A stretch of DNA of 6,975 bases from Planctomycetota bacterium (GTDB lineage: Bacteria; Planctomycetota; GCA-002687715). The DNA lies in assembly GCA_013213915.1 (NCBI GenBank), contig JABSRK010000202.1:1-6975 (forward strand). Direction: 5' to 3'. How positions within the stretch are numbered: position 1 is the stretch's first letter; each line of letters opens with the position of its first letter. The notes beneath the pieces are model-generated. The model saw only the letters and a program-made list of their open reading frames with translations. It made no database searches and was not told the origin of the DNA. A program made the position numbers and the translations under genes. Below, one piece after another: positions 1-5,705 of the stretch.

Positions 1-198
1 GGCCTGGCCGACTGGGCGCGGGTGTACGTGTGTCCGCTGCTGCTGGGCGGAATTACGGCACCCGGGCCAGTGGCCGGTGCCGGTTTCCCGACGCTGGACG
101 ACGCAGTCTGGCTCTCCGACCTCCACCTGAGGGTCGTTGGCGACGAGGCGTCGGACTTCGTCATCGAAGGCCGCATCGGCAACCACCGCGAGTCCTGA
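1..198 (+). CDS. ribD: RibD C-terminal fragment (riboflavin biosynthesis reductase domain), 5' end outside window
   Basis: Frame 1 is open from the first base to a TGA at 196-198 and gives 65 residues. The text reads like the end of the RibD reductase domain: 'VYVCPLLLGG' followed by 'APGPVAGAGFPTLDDAVWL' and a final strand 'DFVIEGRIG'. This matches the family pattern of a 'vyvaPkLLGG' strand, a Gly/Pro turn, a 'l.dA..l' helix and a closing beta strand. In RibD this domain uses NADPH to reduce the ribosyl group of the deaminated pyrimidine in the second and third steps of riboflavin synthesis, in the cytoplasm. The N-terminal deaminase domain and the NADPH site lie upstream and cannot be checked. 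A stand-alone RibD-C/dihydrofolate-reductase-like protein would look the same here. A small membrane ORF begins 4 bases after the stop. Confidence 0.75.
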   Translation, partial: GLADWARVYVCPLLLGGITAPGPVAGAGFPTLDDAVWLSDLHLRVVGDEASDFVIEGRIGNHRES

Positions 199-202
199 GG
201 GC

Positions 203-391
203 GTGCCCGAGATCCGTACGGGACCCGTCTCCGCGGTCACGGCGACGCTGATTTACGTCGCGACCTTCCTTCTCTGTCTCGTCGGTGCGGGAGGCGTGCT
301 GGCTGTCGTCGGGCTCCTGGTCCTTGCCGACGTACTCGTGGGAATGGTGCGAGGCGACCTCGCGACGCGCGTGCGTCGGCCGCGTTGGTAG
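203..391 (+). CDS. Small hydrophobic membrane protein (62 aa), unknown function
   Basis: This reading begins at GTG 203, 4 bases after the ribD stop, and ends at TAG 389-391. Residues 9-49 are almost entirely hydrophobic ('VSAVTATLIYVATFLLCLVG', then a 'GAGG' turn, then 'VLAVVGLLVLADVLVGMV'), which fits a two-helix hairpin. The tail 'RGDLATRVRRPRW' is basic and would be cytoplasmic by the positive-inside rule, placing both ends inside. An ATG at 137 in the same frame would overlap ribD by about 60 bases and add an Arg/Ser-rich, poorly folded-looking leader, so GTG 203 is preferred. Its ribosome site is not convincing: GAGGG at 197-201 is only one base from GTG, and GCGAG lies further upstream. 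I do not recognise the family. Hydrophobic periodicity and tight placement behind ribD argue for a real gene; lack of homology knowledge keeps confidence moderate. Confidence 0.5.
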   Translation: MPEIRTGPVSAVTATLIYVATFLLCLVGAGGVLAVVGLLVLADVLVGMVRGDLATRVRRPRW

Positions 392-512
392 GGGTCGGGG
401 CGCGGCTCGCGGGCTGTGGAGGCGGAGAAAATCCCGGACGCAGCGGCCACGAGCGATGTCAGATGGGTGCCCGCATCGTGCGGGTCCCGGGGGGTGTCGG
501 CCGTACCGGTCT

Positions 513-540
513 GACGCGCTCGAGAAGAGAAGCGTCTTTT
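513..540 (+). terminator. Candidate intrinsic terminator after ribD/small membrane gene
   Basis: GACGC (513-517) pairs with GCGTC (532-536), and inside it CTC (519-521) pairs with GAG (527-529) around a GAGAA loop. TTTT follows at 537-540. The stem is short and has an internal bulge, so this is a weak terminator. A rival pairing, CGCGCT (515-520) with AGCGCG (542-547), overlaps it. A separate hairpin, CCCGCA/TGCGGG around a TCG loop, sits at 470-484 without a T tract. The site lies between the end of the plus-strand genes (391) and the end of convergent yraN (616), where a terminator is expected. I see no gene in the rest of 392-615. Confidence 0.35.
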
Positions 541-615
541 CAGCGCGCCACGATGGTCTCCGGGCGGTGGCAGCGGCCGACGCCTTCCGGTGTTTCTGCC
601 GCTATTCGCGCCGGT

Positions 616-960
616 CTACACGACGCCCTGATGCCAGGACAGGGAACCATCCGCTGCGGTCAGCACGAGGTCGAAGCGGACCGGGATGCTGGGGGAGAGG
701 CGCAGGTCTCTCGCGAGGTGGGACCAGGCGCGGCGGAGGCGGGCGATCTTTCGGTAATCCGCCGAGAGGTCGGCGACCATGCGGCTGCGCTTGCGGTGAC
801 GGACCTCGACGACGACGGCCACCATCCCGTCGCGGGCGATCAGGTCGATCTCATCGCGGCCGACGCGCACGTTGCGGCCGAGGATGCGCAGCCCGCGGCG
901 TTTGAGAAAGCGAGCGGCGCGTCGTTCATACCGGCGGCCAATGAGCAACGTGGAGAGCAC
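616..960 (-). CDS. yraN: YraN/UPF0102 family nuclease-fold protein
   Basis: The 114-residue product matches the small UPF0102 (YraN) family. It has an N-terminal helix 'YERRAARFLKRRGLRIL', then 'GRNVRVGRDEIDLIARDG' carrying the family 'EIDLI' motif (E37, D39), then the strand 'VVVEVRHRKR' (E52-V-R54). It ends in a helix and the strand 'VRFDLVL' (95-101). These parts form a restriction-endonuclease-like core with an acidic D/E...ExK-type site. Arg in place of Lys in 'EVR' also occurs in E. coli YraN, so it is not a defect. The biological role of YraN is poorly defined; a link to DNA processing is inferred from the fold. The start is GTG at 958-960, with an in-frame stop three codons upstream and a G-rich stretch (961-965) as a possible ribosome site. 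TTG at 946-948 is a possible alternative start. It lies 56 bases downstream of yajC on the same strand and is probably co-transcribed. Confidence 0.85.
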   Translation of the reverse strand: MLSTLLIGRRYERRAARFLKRRGLRILGRNVRVGRDEIDLIARDGMVAVVVEVRHRKRSRMVADLSADYRKIARLRRAWSHLARDLRLSPSIPVRFDLVLTAADGSLSWHQGVV

Positions 961-995
961 CCCCCGAACCTACCGTGCGGGGGGGACAGATCCCC
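960..995 (-). promoter_or_regulatory. Two mutually exclusive hairpins over the yraN start
   Basis: In minus-strand RNA, GGGGA (995-991) can pair with UCCCC (986-982) around a UCUG loop. Alternatively, the run of C at 984-979 can pair with the run of G at 965-960 around a 13-base loop. The two structures share bases 982-984. The second one buries the only G-rich ribosome site of yraN and the first base of its GTG start; the first would leave it open. The base pairing is seen directly. A regulatory role is inference, and chance pairing in GC-rich DNA is a real alternative. Confidence 0.3.
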
Positions 996-1016
996 GTGTC
1001 GGTCGGTCTGGGCTAC

Positions 1017-1367
1017 CTAAGCGGCCAACGAGTCCTTGGACTCAAGGACTCGGACCACGGCGTCGCGGACGACGCGCATCTTGGATCCGTCGATGTCCAG
1101 GACGATCTCCGTTTCCTTGACGTCACGGATGTTGGCCACGATGCCACCCTGGGTGAGGATCTTGTCGCCCTTCTTGAGCGCCGCGCGCATGGCTTGCTGC
1201 TGACGCTTCTCCTTGTTCTGAGGGCGGATGAGCAGGAAGTAGAAGATGATGAACATGATGCCGAGCATCGGAAGCATGTCCATGAGTCCGCCGCCGTCCT
1301 GGAGGAAAAAGGTCGGGATGAGGGGATCGTGCATGATGGGCCACGGTAAGGATGCGGGCCCGAGCAT
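1017..1367 (-). CDS. yajC: YajC, Sec translocase accessory subunit
   Basis: The product (116 aa from ATG 1367, or 105 aa from ATG 1334) has the YajC layout. A short N-terminal stretch leads into one membrane helix 'MLPMLGIMFIIFYFLLI' (31-47). The diagnostic 'RPQNKEKR' follows at 48-55. The conserved cytoplasmic segment is 'LKKGDKILTQGGIVANI' (64-80), with a final beta strand ending 'RVVRDAVVRVL'. YajC joins SecD and SecF at the SecYEG channel in the inner membrane and assists protein export. secD and secF often follow yajC, but here the next gene on the strand is yraN and no secD is in the window. Neither ATG has a clear ribosome site. The second (M12) gives a length close to usual YajC, so the annotated end at 1367 is uncertain. 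Its last codons contain a perfect 10-bp inverted repeat. Confidence 0.92.
   Translation of the reverse strand: MLGPASLPWPIMHDPLIPTFFLQDGGGLMDMLPMLGIMFIIFYFLLIRPQNKEKRQQQAMRAALKKGDKILTQGGIVANIRDVKETEIVLDIDGSKMRVVRDAVVRVLESKDSLAA
1029..1052 (-). repeat. Perfect 10-bp inverted repeat at the 3' end of yajC
   Basis: CGAGTCCTTG (1029-1038) and CAAGGACTCG (1043-1052) are exact reverse complements separated by GACT. In yajC mRNA this gives a 10-bp stem closed by a tetraloop. It codes for the residues around 'VLESKDSL', just before the stop. A second, inner arrangement (GAGTCC-TT-GGACTC, 1030-1043) is also possible. No T tract follows on the minus strand, so it is not a standard intrinsic terminator. 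It could protect the 3' end, slow transcription, or simply reflect codon constraints. Confidence 0.5.
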
Positions 1368-1467
1368 GCAACCGGGAACGGGAGAGTCGGGGCACTACCC
1401 GCACAACGGCGGAGCCCGGTCCAGCGTTCCCAGCGCCGGCGGGAGGTGCTAAGACGAGCCTGACCTC
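1368..1467. promoter_or_regulatory. Divergent spacer between yajC and mnmA
   Basis: This 100-base spacer separates the minus-strand yajC start from the plus-strand mnmA start, so it should carry the promoters of both units. I see no convincing -35/-10 pair on either strand. A GGGAGG stretch at 1441-1446 is about 21 bases from the mnmA ATG, too far for a normal ribosome site for that start. The promoter assignment comes from gene arrangement only. Confidence 0.3.
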
Positions 1468-2571
1468 ATGACCGCCCCCGGAGCCCGTGAACGTGTGCTC
1501 GTGGCCATGAGCGGAGGCGTCGATTCGAGCGTCGCAGCCGCGTTGCTAAAGGAGCAGGGCCACGAGGTTATCGGGGCCTTCATGCGCAACGGCGTGAAGG
1601 CCAACTCCGACCGTGCGCACCGACAGGGGTGTTGCGGCGTGGACGACGCTCTCGACGCGCGCCGCGTGGCCGACCGCCTCGAGATTCCGTTCTATGCGCT
1701 GAATTTCGAGGACGCGTTCGAGGAGCTCATCGGCGACTTCGTGGACTCGTACGCTCGCGGCGAGACGCCTAATCCGTGCATCGAGTGCAATCGGCGATTC
1801 AAGATGGGTGCGTTGCTGCACCTCGCGCGCAAGCTCGAGGCGAGCGCCATCGCGACCGGACACTACGCGCGCGTGGAGCGTCACGGGGATCGGTGGTGCA
1901 TCGCGCGTGGCGCGGATGCAGACAAGGATCAGTCGTACGTTCTGTTTGCGCTCGATCAGGAGGCCCTCGCGCACACGCGGCTGCCCCTCGGAACGCTGGT
2001 GAAGTCGGAGGTCCGTGCCCATGCGCGTCGGCTCGCACTCCCAGTCGCCGAGAAGCCCGAGAGCATGGAGATCTGCTTCGTGCCGACGGGAGACTACCGT
2101 GACATCCTCCGAGAGCGTGCTCCCGCCGTACTCCAGCCAGGCGCGATCCTCGACGGCGCTGGCCACGAGGTCGGACGTCACGAGGGCACCGCCATGTTCA
2201 CCATCGGCCAGCGTCGGGGGCTGCCCGGGGGCCAGTCGGATCCCATCTACGTCTCTGACCTCGATCCCGAGACGCGCACCGTGACGGTTGGCGGCAAGGC
2301 GGCCTTGCTCCGAGACCGTTTCGCCGCCACCAACGCGACGTGGTCGGGCACCCCGGCGCCGGCCGTGGGCGCGACCGTGCGCGGACGGGTGAAGATCCGC
2401 GCCCATCACGAGCCGGTTCCCGGAGTCCTCACGGTTACCGGTGACGACGCCTTCTCGGTTGTCCTCGATGAGCCCGCCGAGGCCGTGACACCGGGACAGG
2501 CGGCCGTCCTCTACGAGGGTGACCGCGTCCTCGCAGGGGGCTGGATCGCGCGCGACGAGGTGCCCGTGTGA
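1468..2571 (+). CDS. mnmA: tRNA-specific 2-thiouridylase MnmA
   Basis: The 367-residue product is a full-length MnmA, the cytoplasmic enzyme that uses ATP and relayed sulfur to make 2-thiouridine at the wobble position (U34) of Lys, Glu and Gln tRNAs. Visible signatures: the ATP-pyrophosphatase loop 'AMSGGVDSSVAA' (14-25), 'NPCIECNRRFK' (102-112), 'IATGHYARV' (128-136), 'KDQSYVLF' (153-160), 'KPESMEICFVP' (196-206), 'GQRRGLP' in the central domain, and a C-terminal beta barrel ending 'GGWIARDEVPV'. C107 corresponds to the first catalytic cysteine of E. coli MnmA and C203 to the second. C104 occupies the place of the Asp in E. coli 'NPDILC', making this a CxxC...C type. A Cys pair (C55, C56) is also present. 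ATG 1468 places the P-loop at the usual distance from the N-terminus. The stop overlaps the start of the next gene by four bases. Confidence 0.96.
   Translation: MTAPGARERVLVAMSGGVDSSVAAALLKEQGHEVIGAFMRNGVKANSDRAHRQGCCGVDDALDARRVADRLEIPFYALNFEDAFEELIGDFVDSYARGETPNPCIECNRRFKMGALLHLARKLEASAIATGHYARVERHGDRWCIARGADADKDQSYVLFALDQEALAHTRLPLGTLVKSEVRAHARRLALPVAEKPESMEICFVPTGDYRDILRERAPAVLQPGAILDGAGHEVGRHEGTAMFTIGQRRGLPGGQSDPIYVSDLDPETRTVTVGGKAALLRDRFAATNATWSGTPAPAVGATVRGRVKIRAHHEPVPGVLTVTGDDAFSVVLDEPAEAVTPGQAAVLYEGDRVLAGGWIARDEVPV
2557..2560 (+). promoter_or_regulatory. Ribosome site supporting the GTG start at 2568
   Basis: GAGG inside the last codons of mnmA lies 7 bases before GTG 2568. The later in-frame ATG at 2604 has no purine-rich stretch at the right distance. 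This decides for the GTG start and for translational coupling through the GTGA overlap. Confidence 0.5.
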
Positions 2572-4865
2572 ACCAGTTCGCGGGCGCCGCCGCTCCCCGG
2601 TCGATGACCCGACGCCGCCTCCGTCTCCTCGCGCTCGCCGCCACGGCGGCGCTCCTCGTCACGGCCGCCATCGGCGTTCCGTTCCCTGGAGGCGCTGCGC
2701 CGACGGACCACGTCCACGTGGTCGACCTGTCCCGCAGCTGTGGCGCCGACCCCACGCGGCTGGTCGATGCCCTCGCCGCCCGTCTTCTCCCGGGCGATCC
2801 CGATGATCGCGTCGCCATTGTGGGCTTCGGTGCGTCTGCCCTGACCCTCGCCGCGCCACGGCCGGCGGACGACCCCGAGCCAGCGTTGGATGCGGCCCGC
2901 GCGCGCCTGGCGTCGTTGGCGGTCGGTGAGCGCGGGCGGTCACGCGTCAGCGCCGGGGTCGCGCGCGCGCTGACGCTCGTGAACGATCCGGGACGGAGGC
3001 TCGTGGTCACTCTGTGGGGCGACCTGCGCCACCCGGAGGGGACGCTCGAGCGTCTGCGTCGCATGTTGCCATCGACCGCGCGGCTCCGCGTTGGCGGTCG
3101 GCTGATCGATCCGGGTCCGGACGTGCGCCTCGGCTTTGCGGGAGCACCGCCACGGGTTGAGCCGGGGGTGCCGACTGTCCTGCGGGTTCGGGTCCACCTG
3201 CAAGACGACCGTTCGAGGACGGCGACGATTTCGGCTGGCGAACGCGCATTCACCGTGCGCCTGCGCCCTGGCCGTTCGGAGGTCCTGGCGGTCACCCTCA
3301 CGCCCAAGGAGGGAGAGCGCACCGTGCGCGTGACGGTCTCCGATCCTGGTGGACCGGACTCCGACGCGTTCAATGACGTCGTGACCCTTCCCGTTGTCGC
3401 CCGTGGGAAACAGCGCGTCCTGGTTATCGGGGAGGGCGCGGTCGACCTGCCGTCGGACGTTTACGACGTCGTTCGCCCCTCGAGGCCCCAACCTCCCATT
3501 CGCGCCCCGATCATCGTCCTTGCCGATCAGCCTGCGACGGAGCGCTTTCGCGCGACCTGGTCCGAGTTCATACGTCGCCATGTCACGTCCTTTGGTGCGG
3601 GGCTTGTCGTACTCGGTGGCCCCCACGCCTTCCGCTCCGGTGGCTACGGCGGCTGGGAACTCGACGCGCTCCTGCCGTTGTCGTCACGCGCGCCCCGAGG
3701 TCGCGACGTGCACGTGCTCCTCGATCGGTCGGGGAGCATGGAACAGGATGACCGCTTGAAGCGAGCCGTCGAGGCGCTGCGTCACCTGGCGAAGGGCCTG
3801 GCACCCACCGATCGCGTGCAGGCGTGGCCGTTCGGTGTCGATCCCCTGCCACCCGTGCCGGCGGCGCCAGCGCCGCCGGAGTTATTCGTGGCGGAGGCGC
3901 TGGCGGACCTCTGGCGACTCGTGCCAACGGGCGGGACGCGCCTGGCTGGCTCACTCGACGGGCCAGCGCGCGCCGCAGCGGCCGCCGGCGACGAGCGCGA
4001 GGCGATCCTGGTGGTGTTGTCCGACCTGAAGGACGATCGATTCGACACCTTGGCTCAGCGGAAGTTCAGAGAACGAGTCGCGGGGTTCTCCGGCGGTGCT
4101 GTCGTTCTCCTGCTCGACCCGACGCCCAGGACCACGGGTACGGCGCGTGGCGTCGGGCTGGAGGTCGTTCCGGTCCGAAAACTCACGCCGGACGTGTTCC
4201 TCGCGCAGGTCGAGGGGGACGGGTGGAGGGCTGCGCCAATGGACACCCGGTGGGTGAACCCACCGGCCGGTGTGCCCGCCGCGGCGCCGATTCGTGGCTG
4301 GAATCCCGTGTTGCGCGGAGACGGCGCGACGGTCCGCCTGCAAGCGGCCGACGGACAACCGCTGCTGGGGGATGTCTGGCGGGGCGCCGGCCGGGTCATG
4401 GCCCTCGCCACGGACCCATCCCTCGAGGGGTGGACCGCCGGACTCGTCCGGCTCATGGTCGATTCCGTGTCGCCTCCCGATGGTGCGGACTGGTCGGCAC
4501 GGACGTCGGACGGCGGGCTGCTGATCCGGTCTGCGCCTGGCGTTGTGGGCCCCCTCAGCGTGCGCTGGCCCGGGGTGGGGGGAGGTACCCTGGAGAGGCC
4601 GCTTGTCGAGGTAGGGCCGGGGTCATGGCGCACGGACACGGTCCCCACCGCGACAGGCGATCTCCAGATCCACGGCGCGTCCGGCGAGCTGCTCGCGCGG
4701 CCGGCTCTCGCCCTGCCGGATGATCCGGAGTACCTGCTGCCGCCTCTCGCCCTGCCAGGCCACGTTTCCGCGCCAGACCCGTCGCCGCCATCCCGTGTGC
4801 GGTGGCCTCCTGGGGTCCTGGCGCTCGGCCTCATGGCGGCCCTCATCCTGTCGCGGGATGGCTAA
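2568..4865 (+). CDS. Dual vWA-domain membrane protein with GATase-like middle domain
   Basis: This 765-residue protein starts with basic residues and a membrane helix (about 20-36). A first vWA-like domain (about 47-180) has 'VVDLSRS' (D53, S55, S57) and a strand with D152. A beta-rich, CARDB-like region (about 196-278) follows. Next is a GATase-like segment (about 283-372) with 'RVLVIGEG' and 'GLVVLGGPHAFRSGGYGG'. A second vWA domain (about 379-540) carries a complete metal-site set: 'LLDRSGSM' (D386, S388, S390), T457 in 'TGGTRLAGSL' and D486 in 'VLSDL'. Then comes a beta domain including 'PLLGDVWRGAGRVMALATDPS' split over 598-618, and a short C-terminal hydrophobic helix (749-761). The only cysteine is C58, so the GATase-like part lacks a nucleophile and is unlikely to be catalytic. 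The layout resembles BatA-like and 'glutamine amidotransferase' vWA proteins of planctomycetes. The bulk should face the periplasm and may bind partner proteins through metal. No MoxR-type ATPase partner is in the window. Function is unknown. Confidence 0.85.
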   Translation: MNQFAGAAAPRSMTRRRLRLLALAATAALLVTAAIGVPFPGGAAPTDHVHVVDLSRSCGADPTRLVDALAARLLPGDPDDRVAIVGFGASALTLAAPRPADDPEPALDAARARLASLAVGERGRSRVSAGVARALTLVNDPGRRLVVTLWGDLRHPEGTLERLRRMLPSTARLRVGGRLIDPGPDVRLGFAGAPPRVEPGVPTVLRVRVHLQDDRSRTATISAGERAFTVRLRPGRSEVLAVTLTPKEGERTVRVTVSDPGGPDSDAFNDVVTLPVVARGKQRVLVIGEGAVDLPSDVYDVVRPSRPQPPIRAPIIVLADQPATERFRATWSEFIRRHVTSFGAGLVVLGGPHAFRSGGYGGWELDALLPLSSRAPRGRDVHVLLDRSGSMEQDDRLKRAVEALRHLAKGLAPTDRVQAWPFGVDPLPPVPAAPAPPELFVAEALADLWRLVPTGGTRLAGSLDGPARAAAAAGDEREAILVVLSDLKDDRFDTLAQRKFRERVAGFSGGAVVLLLDPTPRTTGTARGVGLEVVPVRKLTPDVFLAQVEGDGWRAAPMDTRWVNPPAGVPAAAPIRGWNPVLRGDGATVRLQAADGQPLLGDVWRGAGRVMALATDPSLEGWTAGLVRLMVDSVSPPDGADWSARTSDGGLLIRSAPGVVGPLSVRWPGVGGGTLERPLVEVGPGSWRTDTVPTATGDLQIHGASGELLARPALALPDDPEYLLPPLALPGHVSAPDPSPPSRVRWPPGVLALGLMAALILSRDG
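3858..3879. repeat. 22-bp near-perfect palindrome inside the vWA gene
   Basis: CCGGCGGCGC (3858-3867) and GCGCCGCCGG (3870-3879) are exact inverse arms around CA. It codes for the Pro/Ala-rich loop 'PVPAAPAPPE' in the second vWA domain. The arms could form a very stable RNA or DNA hairpin; this may be only a by-product of GC-rich Pro/Ala codons. Confidence 0.45.
4247..4272. repeat. Two overlapping palindromes inside the vWA gene
   Basis: CCGGTGGGT (4247-4255) and ACCCACCGG (4258-4266) are exact inverse arms around GA. CACCGGCCGGTG (4261-4272) is a perfect 12-bp palindrome overlapping the right arm. The stretch codes for 'TRWVNPPAGV', the start of the last beta domain. No function is evident. 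Confidence 0.4.
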
Positions 4866-4953
4866 TCACGCATCCCAAGACGGGTTTCCCTCAAGCCGGG
4901 GCACCCCCGCGGGTCGATAGCGGAGGAGAAGGGAAGGGGCCAGATTGCGCCCC

Positions 4954-4959
4954 GGAGGG
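4954..4959 (+). promoter_or_regulatory. Shine-Dalgarno site of the HEAT lipoprotein gene
   Basis: GGAGGG lies 6 bases before ATG 4966 and fixes that start, which puts the lipobox cysteine at residue 15. An in-frame TTG at 4945 would add seven residues (MRPGGLP) and break the usual signal peptide form. Just upstream, GGGGC (4936-4940) can pair with GCCCC (4949-4953), a 5-bp stem ending exactly where the ribosome site begins. Confidence 0.6.
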
Positions 4960-4965
4960 CTCCCC

Positions 4966-5571
4966 ATGCGCAAGATCGCTGTCGTCTCCCTGTTGCTCCT
5001 TTCCGGCTGCGTCACGACCGACCGGCACGGCAACCCCATCGCCGAGGAGACTGGGCGACCGGAGAGGCCCAGCCGGCTCGGGCGGGCCCACGCCCAGGTC
5101 GAGGCCCGGATCGACAAGATGAAGTACCAGCATGGCAAGGCTCTGTTGCGCACCATGCAGGAACTCATTGGATTGAAGGAACTGGCGCTCGAGCCCATCG
5201 CCAAGGCCCTGCCGACCGCCGATTCGAGGACCCGCGCGAACCTGGTGTACTTGCTGGGGTTCATGGGAGGCAACGCCGCGCATCAGCTCATCGTGAGTCG
5301 TCTCAAGGACGACAGCGAGGTGGTGCGCTACGAAGCGGCCGCCGCGCTCATAACTCTCGGTGATCTCAGCGCTGTTCCGGTGCTGATTACCTTCATGGAC
5401 TCGGGGAATCGTCGGCTGCGTTTCAAGTCGCACCAGGTCCTCCGGTCGAACACGCGCCAGGACTTCGGTTACGACTTCAACGCCGCTTCTGAGGGGCGCT
5501 CCAGGGCTATCGCTCGCTGGCGGACATGGTGGGGCGACCAGCGCGGCGAGCTCATCTACGGGAAGGGCTAA
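4966..5571 (+). CDS. HEAT-repeat lipoprotein, function unknown
   Basis: The 201-residue product begins with a short lipoprotein signal 'MRKIAVVSLLLLSGC' with a lipobox whose lipid-modified cysteine would be C15. No Asp follows at +2 (it is Val), so by the enterobacterial rule it would go to the outer membrane, though that rule may not hold here. A charged linker (16-55) follows. Three HEAT-type helix pairs come next, about 74-103, 104-133 and 134-162, with typical phrases such as 'RTRANLVYLLGFMG' and 'VVRYEAAAALITLGD'. The C-terminus has 'QDFGYDFNAASEGR' (165-178) and 'RAIARWRTWW' (180-189), an ending I associate with planctomycete-type HEAT proteins. HEAT repeats bind other proteins; no catalytic motif is visible. 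The gene lies 100 bases after the vWA gene on the same strand and resembles the HEAT end of the product starting at 5929. A structural or docking role in the envelope is inference. Confidence 0.85.
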   Translation: MRKIAVVSLLLLSGCVTTDRHGNPIAEETGRPERPSRLGRAHAQVEARIDKMKYQHGKALLRTMQELIGLKELALEPIAKALPTADSRTRANLVYLLGFMGGNAAHQLIVSRLKDDSEVVRYEAAAALITLGDLSAVPVLITFMDSGNRRLRFKSHQVLRSNTRQDFGYDFNAASEGRSRAIARWRTWWGDQRGELIYGKG

Positions 5572-5597
5572 GCCCCTCCCTACGCCTGGTAACGAAC

Positions 5598-5705
5598 ATG
5601 TCGTGGGTCGAGGTCATTATCACCGTGTGGGGGGGGTCGGCGCTGATCGTCGCCTGGTGTTACGTCAGCTCCCTGCGTGAGGGGCGGAGCAACCGCGACT
5701 CCTGA
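5598..5705 (+). CDS. Possible 35-residue single-pass membrane peptide
   Basis: ATG 5598 opens a frame to TGA 5703-5705 coding for 'MSWVEVIITVWGGSALIVAW' followed by 'CYVSSLREGRSNRDS'. The first part (about 4-23) forms one membrane helix and the tail is polar with several Arg residues, the usual look of a small bacterial membrane protein with its C-terminus inside. It begins 26 bases after the lipoprotein stop on the same strand. Against it: there is no good ribosome site before the ATG and it is very short. An 8-base G run (5629-5636) inside it could cause slippage. No family is recognised. Confidence 0.45.
   Translation: MSWVEVIITVWGGSALIVAWCYVSSLREGRSNRDS

Noticed and set aside
797..811. 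Arg for Lys change in the 'EVR' strand of YraN as loss of the active site
   Set aside because: E. coli YraN has the same 'EVR' form, so this is normal family variation.
385..1020. Plus-strand open frame (211 codons) over the yraN region
   Set aside because: Most of it is the reverse complement of yraN, which has clear family motifs; the part before 616 shows no domain.
1446..1463. Tiny frame GTG to TGA (five residues) after GGGAGG, before mnmA, as a leader peptide
   Set aside because: It is too short to support, and no attenuator-like structure follows it before the mnmA start.
1546..2409. Long minus-strand open frame (287 codons) opposite mnmA
   Set aside because: It lies fully inside the clear mnmA gene, shows no recognisable domain, and is the kind of antisense frame that GC-rich coding sequence leaves open.
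2435..3373. Minus-strand open frame (312 codons) opposite the vWA gene
   Set aside because: The product is dominated by Arg, Ser, Pro and Thr with no fold pattern; the opposite strand has convincing vWA motifs.
3824..4723. Plus-strand open frame (299 codons) inside the vWA gene in another frame
   Set aside because: It is extremely rich in Arg and Gly, typical of a frame shadow, and overlaps the second vWA domain.
4897..4909. CGGGG-CAC-CCCCG hairpin after the vWA gene as a terminator
   Set aside because: It is a short stem with no T tract, in DNA where such GC stems are common; transcription may well continue into the lipoprotein gene.
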